Assembly: GCA_021397835.1 (NCBI GenBank)
Contig: JAJFZO010000579.1
Location: 1,999,001 to 2,063,000, forward strand
Length of the DNA: 64,000 nucleotides
Direction: 5' to 3'
Source: Moringa oleifera
Lineage: Eukaryota; Streptophyta; Magnoliopsida; Brassicales; Moringaceae
Numbering within the stretch: the stretch's first letter is position 1; each line of letters begins with the position of its first letter. Shown here piece after piece: positions 24,595-35,665 of the stretch. The position numbers were made by a program, and so were the translations under genes. Under the pieces are notes generated by a model. It had not been told where the DNA came from and did not search any database. It was given only the letters and a program-made list of their open reading frames with translations.

Positions 24595-27578
24595 ATGGCT
24601 GCTCCTTACGCGTTCACCGAGGAAGATTTCGTGATCGATGAGGGTCTCGGCTACCCGAGAGCTTACGCCAAGATCTGTCGTGACTACAGAGTTTGTCCGT
24701 ACAACCATGGCCCTCCTTTCACCTTCATTCCTCACGTTTTGCAGCAAAACGAGGTACGGGAACTAACCCTAATTGGTTTCTGTTTGATTTCCTGGAAATT
24801 GAGGAAACCAAATAACTGGAAGAAATTCTCCCTCTAGATAACCTGTGTTAAAATACATTCAATTTGAAAGGAAAGAACAGCTAAAACTCTTCATCAGACA
24901 TGCCTTGTTCCTACCCTTTGACCTAATTTCTGTAATAAATTCCGTTCTGCCAAGGGAAAAAATCTTTAACAGTGGCAACTGAAATCCTATCTCCTGTTTT
25001 CATGTCTTTTGCACTTGTGTTTTGCTGATGTAATCCGCTTCCGCAGAGCTCGAGTGCTAAGGAACTGGACGAGATGTTCCCAATTATCGACCCAAAGGCA
25101 AAGCCAACCGCTAAGCCAAAGATTTTTCTGAGTCTCCTATGGAAGCAGCTAAACCACCTAGGGTAACCAGCTGAATTCAGCTCTCTTTGTTCATCAGAAG
25201 TTCAACAGATTTCTGATAAGAGACATCATATTTATGAAATTTCTGATTCTTTTTCATTCTTCCCATCAATTTTAGAAATGCTGGGTTCGATCCTGCAGTG
25301 ATTCGAGTAGACCCGTATGGCAATGTTCTGTACTATCACGCAGATTCAGCTTCTCCTCTAGCTTGGGAGATCGATAACTGGTTTCCTTGCTCAAGTATGC
25401 TATTAATTAAGCCACTAATTTCTCTATGGTTCTGTCATCATCTCATTCTTTCTTTTGCATAACTTGCGATCCTGTCTGGAATTTTAGGGGGAGGATTGAC
25501 AGTGCCAAGCAACCTGAGAATACTACAGTGGCAAACGTGCAAGAAAAAACACAACAAGCTTGAATTTCTTGTTCCATGGTGGGATCTACAGCTGGGTATT
25601 TCTGTCAATCAGTTCTTATCCATCTTCGCTTCTTCAAATTCAGATTTCAGGTGGGGTTTTTTTTTTTCAGTCTTTGCATTTTGTTATGTAATGATCCAAG
25701 GGCCTGGACACCATGACAAGGTGGTCTTGTTGGATTATGATTTTATGGCAGGCACCGGGCATTTTCCTTCTTGTTCACGGAAGGGGAAAATGAGGAAGTC
25801 CATGCTTCACAGACAATAGAGTCACATTGTTTTCCACAGCACTTTGTCGTTGCTAAGGAGCAGCTTGGACTTGCTCCAGCCGCCATTGTTGTGTCCCGAA
25901 GGGAGTTTAATGATCCTTTTAAGTCATTGGATTACAATAGGCAGATAAGGCCACAGTCTCCTGCAATAGGTTAGTAGGAGAAGATCAAGTAGTTTTACAA
26001 CTCATACATGCATTTATAATTTCTGAATCTCATATAGATATGTTGTTGCGTCTTTGCTTGTGTTAGTTGCAAGGAAAGTAAAACCTAGTACACTGAAAGA
26101 AAATGAGAACCCAGATTTTGTTTCAAACCCATATCAAGCCATTGTCATGGCGAGAGATTCCCTGAAACAGAGGGAAGAAGCTCAAAAGATACAGAAAGAG
26201 ATACAAAAATTGGATGAGGAAGTGAATGAAGTGAGAAGGAAAAACGACGAGGAAAAGGTTACCATTCAGGACTTGGAGATGCAACTCATAAAGCGTAGGA
26301 GAAGAACAGAGAAGTGTAGGCGATTAGCAGAGGCACAATCTTCATATAGGATTATGCTGGAGAAGATGATTCGTGATGCTATGCACCAGTAAGATTGATA
26401 TAAACTTCTATTATCATATATGCAATGATGTGCCTGGCTTGTAAGAAACATAAAAGATTGAAAATCTAAATTGTCTTGTCTACTGCAGGAGTGTGGTTTA
26501 TAAGGAGCAGGTGAGGCTGAATCAGGCAGCGAGTAATGCACTTATGGCAAGACTGGAGGCACAGAAAGCAATGTGTGATGCTGCCGAGAAAGAACTCCAT
26601 AAAAAATTCAAGCAAAGAGATGAACTTGAGAAGCAGATAAGGCCTGAATGGGAACAAGCGAGGAAGAGGTCGAGAATGGATGATTCCTTATTGGAAGAGA
26701 GAGACAGTAAGGCTATTCTTTATCTTCCAGGAATCAGGCCAAGTTCACCTTCGCACAAGGAGCTGAGAGTGTTCTTGGAGGAGGAACAGAAAGCATCAGA
26801 AGCGTGTTTATCTCTGGGCAAAGATGAAAAACATGAAGAAATTGAAGAGGAACTGAATCCTGGAGAACATATTGCCAAAGAGAAGTCTGAGAAGCATGAG
26901 AAATCCATTATTGTATTAGCAGATGAAAACTTAATTGAGAATAAGCTTCAGAGACTAGAAATAGGAGGAATAGGAGAAGTAAAGAGACATAACATTCAAT
27001 TCCCAGTTCTTCAAGAACCAGAAAGTGAGGAAGATGAGGAAAGCAGGAAGCAGCGTGGGAAAGGGAATGTAGAGAAGTGGCTCCAAATGTTGTTAGACAA
27101 CACACAAGGAGAATTAGATCCTCAACTTGAGAATGAGAATCAAGGAAACCGGAGTGATGACATAATCAAAAAGCTGGACCTTAAGTATCCACAAAAAGAG
27201 AAGCAACATGCAACACAGATAAAAGAAGAGAAGCATAAAGTTGCTCAAGAGAAGGATGATGTGAGGGAAAAGGAAGAGATTCTTGAGATAGAACCTCGTA
27301 AAACACCAAGACCAAATGAATACACTTATGAAACTGGCAATCTTGGTGAAGGGAAAGAAAGAAGGGAGAAAAAGGAAAAAGTGCTTGCAAGGTCTGAGAG
27401 TGCCAGGGCCTTTTGGCGAGCCCCATCTTCTCCGTCATTGATATTGGGTATGAAAAAGAGAGTGGACTGCATAGCAAAGAAGCCAACAGTGACAAGTGAT
27501 GATGATGAAGATCATGCTCTGGGTAACAACTTCATTAAATCATCCATCAAGACGATCAAAAAGGCAGTGAAAATATAA
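24595..27578 (+). CDS. plant protein with degenerate HNH-nuclease-like domain and coiled coils
   Basis: Seven exons join in frame to 728 residues: 24595-24753, 25047-25162, 25276-25394, 25488-25650, 25752-25969, 26067-26388 and 26489-27578. Residues about 92-158 follow the HNH endonuclease pattern: D-x-Y-G-N, then LAWEIDNWFPCSRGG, then PSNLRILQW and KKKHN. The first catalytic histidine (normally I-D-H) is Asn126, while the Asn of SNL (140) is kept. So the fold is probably retained but cleavage is doubtful. A conserved block LVPWWDLQLGISVNQFLSIF follows (159-178). The second half is charged and helical: coiled coil about 285-385, then acidic Glu/Lys-rich sequence to the C terminus. Function is unknown; I recall relatives annotated as HNH endonuclease or trichohyalin-like. 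The start is supported by the adjacent conserved exon-1 sequence and open frame. Confidence 0.85.
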
Positions 27579-27599
27579 GCTTCTAATGCCACTATGTTG

Positions 27600-28780
27600 T
27601 CTGCAGTTGTATTATAATTGCAGTGACCCCATTTTCTTCATTGTATTTTTTACCTTGTGAGTGCTAGCTGAATAATTGAGTGTTTGATTGTCTTTGTAAT
27701 CTATGTATAACATTTGATTTGTAGTAGATATGTGATAACAGCTTGTTGTTTTGCTGATAAAATCAAGGTTCAAATTCATTTTGCTCCCAACAATTAAATC
27801 TTCTTTTCTGAGTTGGGGATGGTCTTATATTCTTCAATCCAGCATGTTGGTTAACCAGGCTCACAAAGCGGCAAATCTTTTATAGGATGAGTCTCTTTGT
27901 TTGGTAATTTAGAAGCTCTATTGCATTCTATCATGGATCGATCTATTCTATATGGTGATGTGTCCTGGTAGACTAACAGTCACAAGAAGGAATTTCAGCA
28001 TCTTCGTATGTCCTTGTTGGAGGTAGATTTGTCTCTGAGTTTTGTCCTAAGGCTAGAAAACAGAAATGGCAGAAAAAGAAATTCAGACTAAATTGGAACT
28101 GAATAAAAGGCATCTTAGAAGAACAAGGAGAATAAATGTATTGCAGACCACTCTAAATGTGTAATATATGCAATGTCTGGAGATGGAGTTCCTAATCATT
28201 ATCAACAATCTAGGAATTTTGATTGCCAATTGATGTTGCTGACGGGAGGGAAAAGGTTTGAATGCTATGAGCAGCCCACATTTATCATCCCTGCTGACAA
28301 AAACACCAGATTTACACAATAACATTGTCAGAAAAAGATATATAACCCCAAATAATACACAGAGCAACTGTAATTTTTATTTTCAACTTTGTAGTTGTAG
28401 CATCTAATCTTACAGGATACATAGAATAGAAGCACAATTCAGAATTTACATGCAACCAGAACAACTATTTAAATACATTCTAGTGGAAATGACTCCAACA
28501 TCCATGATACCACAGGATAAATCCCGGTGCTATACTTCTTGATCAAAGTGTGCACTGCTAAACTAACAGAAAACACCTCTTCCCTCTTTAAAATTCTAAT
28601 GTACATCATCATTACATTACATAGTATTTTGTCCGAAAGCATCTATTTATGAGGCTGTTCTAGTTCCCTAAGCATGTATGGCACTTTAATGGGACAATCC
28701 TGACACAGTCCAATACACAGCATGCCGCAGCATTGAGGTAGCATTTTGTTCTCTTGTAGGCTATTGGCACTGTAAATTCT
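27600..28780. other. convergent intergenic spacer
   Basis: Spacer between the plus-strand HNH-like gene and the minus-strand PPR gene, so it holds both 3' untranslated regions. No coding sequence, RNA gene or repeat is evident. Confidence 0.6.
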
Positions 28781-28793
28781 CCCATTGATGATA

Positions 28794-31412
28794 TTAATCA
28801 GGTTTTCTCCAATAACCCTCATCACCACATGAACAGATGCCATCCCTGAAATGGTGGAACTGTTCAGCATCCCTCACAGAAATCTCTCTACGAACAATTT
28901 TGGAGATAAATTTGATGGTATTATGACAGCTGTGGCACATGTAGAGATTCTTGGTTACCCAAATAGGCATCCCAGGGGCACTGTTAATAAGGCTAAAAGC
29001 AACAGCCAGCCTCTCACTGTGCCCACAAAAGATCTCAGCTTTTGAAGCTTCAACTTCATCCTTAGAGTTTTCTGGACAACTGAAGCCAACAGCCTTCATT
29101 TTCTCATCAAATCCTTCCAGAACAGCATTTATTTCCTTTATTTGAGGGTGAAAATCATCACCAGTAAGGAATGCATGAACTTTACCCTTCACTTCCACCC
29201 AACTGCAGCCAGGATCAACCATGAGCCCACTCTCCCTCATCATCATTCTTACTTTTACAACTTTATCCCATTTGCCACTGTCCGCATAGAGATTACACAA
29301 TAGAATGTAATACCCGACGCTTTTTGTATCGCTTTCCAAAATATGCTGAGCTGCGAGTTCCCCAAGCTCAACATGTCTGTGGATCCTACATGCATTTAGC
29401 AAGGCTCCCCATATGGCTGCATCTGGCTTTAGAGGCATTTTCTGTATAAAGTTATGGGCATCTTCCAACTGCCCTGCACGGCCAAGTAAATCAACTATGC
29501 ATGCGTAATGTTTCAGGTTTGGGTTGATGCTATACTTCTGCTTCATGCTATTGAAATACTTAAAACCTTCACTCACCATTCCAGACCTACTACAAGCACA
29601 TAACAGTGAAATAAAGGTGATATCATCAGGGATTACACTAGATTCCACCATTCTACCAAATAACTCCACAGCGAGTACCCCTTCACCCCTCTCAGCATAC
29701 CCTGTCATTAGAATATTCCATGCTGAAACATCATTTTTCTGCGAATTAAACTGGCTCCATGCAGGACCCATCCTTCCACACCTTACATACATGTCCAAAA
29801 GTGCATTTGCTAGAAAACCATCAAGCCTTAATCCAGCCCTTAATGCATATGCATGAATCTCTTTACCACACATCAAGGCCCCTATTCTAGCACAAGCAGA
29901 TAGGACAGATGTTAAAGTTATAGAATTTGGTTCTAAATTCAGTTTCATTTGCCGAAAGAAAATCAACGCCTCAAAGCACCGATTATCCAGACGTAGCCCT
30001 GCAATGATTGACGTCCAAGATATTACATTCTTTTCAGGAATACGATGGAAGACATCCAAAGCCTTATCAATGCATTTACACTTGGAATACATCTCTATGA
30101 GTGTGTTTGAAACAATGACATATGATATTAGCCCTGTCCTGATAGCAAGCTCGTGAAGCTTAATGCCCATATCTAATTGGCCCAAGCAAGCACAAGCAGA
30201 TAGAACACTGGCTATTGTTATCTCATCAGGCATGATACCATCTTGCTCCATCTTTTCATAGGTTTCCAAAGCTTTGTCAGGCAGCAAATTGCTCTCATAA
30301 CCTGAAATCATCGTCGTCCAAGACACAATGTCTTTGAATTCCATTCTAATGAAAACTTTTTCTGCTTCCTCCCAATGCCCAGCACTCAAGTACATCTGCA
30401 TCAAAGAGTTGCAAACCGATATATCAACCCCAAACCCCATCTTCATCACATACCCATGAATCTCCCTCTCTAATCTCTTGTCACCAAGAAGCTCGCATGC
30501 AGAGATTACACTAGTCATGGTCATCGTATCCGGATCAAGTGAAAGCTCACGCATCAACAAAAACAGCTTCAACCCTTCCAAACACTTTCCGTTCTCAAAA
30601 TACCCTGAAATCATGGCATTCCATGAGATCCTATCTCTTCTAGGCATTCTATCAAACAACGACCTGGCATTGTCAACATCCTGGCATTTCACATACATAG
30701 TGATCAAAGAATTAACCACATCAATATCTGATTCAAATCCATTTCTAATTACATGAACATGAATCTCCTTTCCCCTTCTTAAGTCAGGAATGCCACCACA
30801 AGTCCTCAATATGCAAGGGAAAGTATATACATCAGGCCTAATACCAACCCACAACATTCTATGATATAAACATATAGCTTCGTCGAAAAACCCCGCTTTC
30901 GCATACCCACCAACCAAGACATTCCAAGAAAACAGGTCTCTCTCTGCCATTTTACCAAACACATACCACGCATCGCACAAGTTACCAAACCTCACAAACA
31001 TACTTAACATTGCATTTCCAAGCTTAACACTCAACCGAGTCATTGAATCCAACACAGAACAGTAAACCCAAGATCCTTCAGCATGTGCTCTCTTCCACTC
31101 ACACAACCTAACCACAGCAATAAAAACATCTTCATCAACAGAAATCTGCAATTCTTGCATTGAATTTAGCTGCTTTATAGCTCTTTCTAGGTTACCACTA
31201 CGGCAAATTTCACGTAAATGTGAATTTGCGTCGTCAGTGTCAGCGAAGTTGTTGTTCTGGACTGTCATTTGTTGCGATTTCGCCAAGGAGATTCCATGAA
31301 TATGGGGTTTTTGAGAGAAAATAATAGTTTTGGGCTCATAGTTTTTAGAATAATAAGAGTTTTGGCGGTCTGGATGGAGATAGAATTGTGGGGATTTAGC
31401 AGAAGACGCCAT
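28794..31412 (-). CDS. ECB2: PPR-DYW RNA editing factor, ECB2/VAC1-like (At1g15510)
   Basis: PLS-class pentatricopeptide repeat protein of 872 residues with no intron. It is expected in chloroplasts, where ECB2/VAC1 is required for editing of accD and ndhF transcripts and for early chloroplast development. The sequence closely follows Arabidopsis ECB2 (about 866 residues), with tandem repeats such as LFSWNVLVGGYAKAGFFDEA and RDRISWNAMISGYFENGKC. The E/E+ region and PG box (CSWVEVKGKVHAF) are followed by the DYW deaminase zinc ligands HSE, CHSC and HHF...CSC. The usual terminal D-Y-W is replaced by DEGYWRKPD. The ATG at 31412 (MASSAKSP) is preferred because it matches the family start and begins a plastid-transit-like, Ser-rich segment. 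The frame is open to an ATG at 31574, which would add 54 residues. Confidence 0.95.
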   Translation of the reverse strand: MASSAKSPQFYLHPDRQNSYYSKNYEPKTIIFSQKPHIHGISLAKSQQMTVQNNNFADTDDANSHLREICRSGNLERAIKQLNSMQELQISVDEDVFIAVVRLCEWKRAHAEGSWVYCSVLDSMTRLSVKLGNAMLSMFVRFGNLCDAWYVFGKMAERDLFSWNVLVGGYAKAGFFDEAICLYHRMLWVGIRPDVYTFPCILRTCGGIPDLRRGKEIHVHVIRNGFESDIDVVNSLITMYVKCQDVDNARSLFDRMPRRDRISWNAMISGYFENGKCLEGLKLFLLMRELSLDPDTMTMTSVISACELLGDKRLEREIHGYVMKMGFGVDISVCNSLMQMYLSAGHWEEAEKVFIRMEFKDIVSWTTMISGYESNLLPDKALETYEKMEQDGIMPDEITIASVLSACACLGQLDMGIKLHELAIRTGLISYVIVSNTLIEMYSKCKCIDKALDVFHRIPEKNVISWTSIIAGLRLDNRCFEALIFFRQMKLNLEPNSITLTSVLSACARIGALMCGKEIHAYALRAGLRLDGFLANALLDMYVRCGRMGPAWSQFNSQKNDVSAWNILMTGYAERGEGVLAVELFGRMVESSVIPDDITFISLLCACSRSGMVSEGFKYFNSMKQKYSINPNLKHYACIVDLLGRAGQLEDAHNFIQKMPLKPDAAIWGALLNACRIHRHVELGELAAQHILESDTKSVGYYILLCNLYADSGKWDKVVKVRMMMRESGLMVDPGCSWVEVKGKVHAFLTGDDFHPQIKEINAVLEGFDEKMKAVGFSCPENSKDEVEASKAEIFCGHSERLAVAFSLINSAPGMPIWVTKNLYMCHSCHNTIKFISKIVRREISVRDAEQFHHFRDGICSCGDEGYWRKPD

Positions 31413-31599
31413 GGAAGATACAGAGCATTTTATTTTTTCTCTCACTGAGGGTTTTGGGCGGGATTTAACGGCTAGAAGATAAAATCGGAAATAATCAAGA
31501 GGAAAGAGCACCATAAAACGGCATCGTTTGTAGTCATGGATGTTTGTTTGGGCCATTCTTTTTTCTCTGGCCATTGATATTGTCCTAAACCAAAAGATA

Positions 31600-32130
31600 G
31601 AAATCTCTAGTGATTTGATCTATATTAATATGTAAAAAGATTATAAATTATAATAATTTAAAAATAAATAATTAAAATTTTTATATTTTATATTTTTATA
31701 TTATCATTTTAACTTATAAAAAAATTAATTTAATTTTTTTAAAAGATATTCAACCTAAATTTTGATCATTAGACGATTTTAATCCAATTATCATTATAAA
31801 ACAAAATTATATCAATCGGTCATAACATCTTTGTTATATCATGACAAAAACAAAATCCATCATGACAAGTGTATTTTCTTTATCAATCTTCAATTTTAAT
31901 CAACTTGTAGCATCTTGATATAAACTAATTGGTAAAAGATAAAATCAATTGTCTCCACATAAATATCAACTAATGAACTATACGGGCAGTAGATTTTATT
32001 TGAATTACAAAGAAATACAAAAAATTATTGCTTAAAACTACCATACAATAAAAATAAACAACATAGTAAACACAACCAACATTATATCAAACAAGCTAAT
32101 TAGTTTATCTATGAAGCTTTGTCCTTCACT
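31600..32130. other. AT-rich spacer, no gene seen
   Basis: Spacer upstream of the minus-strand PPR gene and downstream of the minus-strand NPH3 gene. It holds the PPR promoter region but no recognisable motif that I would defend. Confidence 0.5.
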
Positions 32131-32136
32131 TCACTT

Positions 32137-33986
32137 TCAAGACATAGATTTCCTCCACTTAGGAGTTGTCCTTCCTCGGACAAGCTTTGCTTTCATGTCC
32201 ACGGGTGTTTGTCTCCCGAACCCAAGCTCTCCTTCACCGTCTGTTTCTTCAATTTTCTCAACACTATGGTTCCTGAAGGCAGGCATGATTCCCAACTTTC
32301 TCCACCTGAAGAAGCCTTTCTTCTTCTCCAGCAGCCTCTCCAGCTGCATCTGCAACAAGTTGCATTGGTTCTGCAGCCTAATCACATCGTCTCTCAACCT
32401 CTTGATCTCCATTTGCTGTGCGTTTATTTCTCGTTTTGATAAGCACCGAGCTGGAGGATCCAGCATTGGGTTAGGGCTCCTTGTTCCACTGAAGTAGCCG
32501 CTCCAATCTGTCTGCCTGTTGACCTTGGTTTGCTCGGAGAATAGCACCTGAATCACAGCTCGAACTGGTAAACGTTCGTTTTGTGCAGCATGGAGAGATC
32601 CTTCCGGGGAGAGTTTTCGACTGTCCATCAATCTGCAAAGGCTCTTCCTTTCATGCTTGGACACGCCAGGATGTGCCTGCAAGCATCCAGTTACAACAAA
32701 ACCCACAAGTTATATTACGCTAATGCAGTTCCCTTTCATTAATCCTGGAAGACAAACAACCAGGGGAAGACTTCTTATTTGACTACTTAAACGATCATCT
32801 GAGAGCTTAAAATCATCCATTTTCCAGAATTTGGATATGTGTACTGATATTATCAATCAATTCAATTATTTACAAGCCCAACAAGCTAGTAGTCTAATAT
32901 ACAGTCCAAAAAGGTAAGGCCTACACCAGATTGACAAGATCGCAGTACTGGACAACAGAAATCCAATCTGAGGGAAGTTTAGGTGAAAAGATGAGGATGT
33001 CAAATCGCTTTCTGCCATGAAAGAATCCAAGGCTACAAGTCCTCAGTTGAAGAATCTTGTGCCAGAGGATACCAAGAGACTTCAGACAATTTGTTTAAGG
33101 GTCCTGATAGAGCCGTTGGAGACCAATATTTCTTCAGAGTGAAGCTCGCTTGGCATAAACCTTGAGACTATGTTATATCTAATAATGAAACTGGTTTGAC
33201 TAATCAACTGAAAAATTCAGACAAAGGAAGATTATGAAAGAAAAGGCTTACCTTGAGATAAGTATCGATGGCACGGTATAAACCATCATCTGTGGCACGG
33301 GCATGGCTAGGAAGAGCTCCAGCAAGCTCAAGAAACTCCATTAAACTCATATTGGAATCGAGAGCAGCCTCTGCTAAGTAACAGTCGACAAGCTTAGCCA
33401 CTTTAACCAAGGCAGCACTGCTTTTAGCTCCTTCATCCAAGCCAACGAAGCGCTTCACTAGCCTTATAACAAGCTCAACGTCAAGCAACGTGCTGGAAGT
33501 GTGACTAAACGACGGTATCATCAACTCCTTCAATGAAGCCTGATCGAGCTGCCATGAAATCCGTTTCTCCAGCTCTGCTCGGTACGTGGGCTCCACACCC
33601 ACCATGTTGGCGGTCCTGAGGAGGCGCAGCAAGAAGTTGCAGGGCACGGAGTCCCTCTCCGGGGGAAGGATCCCCGTCAGGGTCTCCACGAAGAACCTTT
33701 TCTTCATCCAAGAAACCGTGACGCTCTCTGGTGACTCTTCAATGCTGCTCGTCAGGCTCTTCTCAGTGTCAGCGTCATTTGCGAGATCTGGTAGCCATTT
33801 GGATGCATAATGCGCTATGATTGAGCCGATAAGGTCAGGACGAACCCCCTTGGCCTTGATGCCCGCTAGGGTCTTAACGAAGTAGTCCATGTCCATGATG
33901 CATGCGTCATCGAACCAGCACTCTGCAGCGAATTGGGGTGGTTTTCCCAAGAAAGTGCCGGATTCTGGCAAGGTTAGTTTCTTCAT
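32137..33986 (-). CDS. NPH3-domain protein without BTB domain (At1g52770-like)
   Basis: Two exons, 33986-33252 and 32676-32137, separated by a 575-base phase-0 intron, encode 424 residues. NPH3 domains occur in adaptors of CUL3 E3 ligases and in phototropin and auxin-transport signalling. The domain runs from [19 protein letters not shown] near the start through ELMIPSFSH to the signature [18 protein letters not shown] across the splice junction. A predicted coiled coil ([20 protein letters not shown]) and a basic tail follow. Most family members begin with a BTB/POZ domain of about 100 residues. No BTB-coding exon is visible in the roughly 1.6 kb upstream, and an in-frame stop lies 30 bases before the chosen ATG. 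I therefore read this as a genuine BTB-less member, which I recall for Arabidopsis At1g52770 (about 454 residues). Confidence 0.88.
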
Positions 33987-34016
33987 TCTCTTCTTTCTTC
34001 CTCTTATTGGTGCTTA

Positions 34017-34860
34017 CTAGTGAAGTGAAGTTAGCACCTGAAGGCAAATCAAAAGCCGGTCTACTTTCTGAGGGTCAGTTCAGGTTACAAAGCTCATATA
34101 CACTTAAATTCAAGAAGGAACCAGTAACATAACTATCAACTGCTCTGCTACTTCCATCTGAGAATAGCAAAAAGAAAACGACTAAATGCTCTTATACACT
34201 CTTAATGTATCGGTAGAGAAATGGGCAAGATGATACGGGTAGGTTTAGGGATGAGGATGTTTCCCAAGCAAGCTGTGTGTTAAAGATATGGAGTTCTTTT
34301 TGTAATACGTCGAGCTTGTCAGGCTGGGAGAAGAGGAAAGCAGATAAGAGAGAGAGAGAGAGAGAGAAGACAAACTGTATTAAATGCCAATATTCCATAC
34401 AAGGACTTATTCTCTGTAAGCAGAACAAAACCCATTATAGCACCCTAACAAGAGGGAAAGAGACGCGAAACTGAAATCTCACCTTCTCTCAATCTCAATA
34501 TGCTTTGCGGACGCCATGGCAGGTAAGCAGAGAGCTAACAGCACCCATTTCGTCGCAGACCCTTAACACAGAACAAGACTAATGAAGTCATGCAGTCGTC
34601 AGCTCCTTAATGTCCACACAGGACTTTCATCAAACAGCTATAAGAAGTGAATCAAGTGATCATTAACGAGTGAAAAACTTGCATCTGAGCTTAATGAAAT
34701 GATTAAGGTATGAAAAGATTCGGTAGAGTCAGAGAGGAAAAGGTGTTTACCCAGAAAAGCACAAAAAGGAACATGGGCGATGATGATGCACCCATGAATC
34801 GATAAGCCAAGATTTTGTGTTTTTGCAGAGTATAGCAACCACGTGAACCTTGGTTAGGTT
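34017..34860 (-). promoter_or_regulatory. probable NPH3 gene leader with 5'UTR intron, split uORF and CT repeat
   Basis: On the minus strand a short frame starts MASAKHIEIER at 34517-34485 and runs into a strong donor, AG|GTGAG, at 34483/34482. A good branch site (CTAAC) and pyrimidine-rich acceptor ending CACTAG lie at 34018/34017. Joined, the short frame ends at a TAA about 20 bases before the main ATG, giving a 15-codon uORF. A CT repeat, read as (AG)n on the plus strand at 34347-34367, lies in the intron. Transcript structure is inferred. Confidence 0.4.
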
Positions 34861-34879
34861 TTGTTTGATAGCTTGGGAG

Positions 34880-35660
34880 CTGCACCTGTGAGTGCAGATG
34901 GGTCCACCATGGCTAAAGGCTCATCCAAAGAGGCCAATACACGAATTATGAGTTCGAGTCAGGCTTCTCGTATAATCTTTATGAAAGAAGGGAAACAAAC
35001 AGTGTCAGCACATACAGGTTTGGCAAGTTGCCTCTTAATTGCTTTTGGATAGAAAACGAAAACAAACAGAATATATTTCGTTCAGATGCACCTTGCAACT
35101 CTGTTACCTAACGATATCATTGTTTTTCAAATTTTTCGAAACAGTAGAGAGACTGATGTTCCTGAAAGTAATTGCAAAGAATGGAAGACAGGAACCTTAG
35201 TTCGTTATCAAACCATTTTGAACTCCTGCACAAAACTTGGTCCGGTTGAATCCTGATAGTGATCACGATCATCACCTGTGTTGAAGAACAGGAAGTTTCA
35301 AAAACTAAGTACAGGATAGGACAGAGTGTTTATAGCCATCAAAGTTTCATCAGAGGACCAAAAATGAGCTTCCTAATCAATGAAATTAAGAAAACTAGAT
35401 ATCATGAGATTTACTATAAGAAATATCTGCAGCATTATTGAATCTGGAAGACATTGCCCATCGAATATAATTTCCAACTGCTACAAAATACAGAAACTTG
35501 GAGCTAAACAGAGACTGAGTTCATTATCTGAATGGAAAACAGACTTGAGAAACAGAGAATAAATACTCTCATTAGCTAATATTATTTGTATAATTTAAGT
35601 AAATCCTACAACCAATTTGACTAATACTTGCTTATCACCAGCTCTGCTTTATTCTTCCTG
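34880..35660. other. intergenic spacer, no gene seen
   Basis: Spacer between the NPH3 gene leader and the 3' end of the ATP/ADP carrier gene, both on the minus strand. Only short, unsupported open frames are present. Part of it should be the NPH3 gene promoter. Confidence 0.5.
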
Positions 35661-35665
35661 TGGTC

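Noticed and set aside
24595..27578. Active HNH endonuclease
   Set aside because: The key histidine is asparagine here, so catalytic activity is not claimed, only an HNH-like fold.
28643..28870. 75-codon minus-strand frame beyond the end of the PPR gene
   Set aside because: Out of frame with the PPR gene and overlapping its last codons; no similarity seen.
34192..34428. Candidate BTB exon for the NPH3 gene
   Set aside because: The translated frame is hydrophobic/Ser-Leu rich low-complexity from the CT repeat and has no BTB motif.
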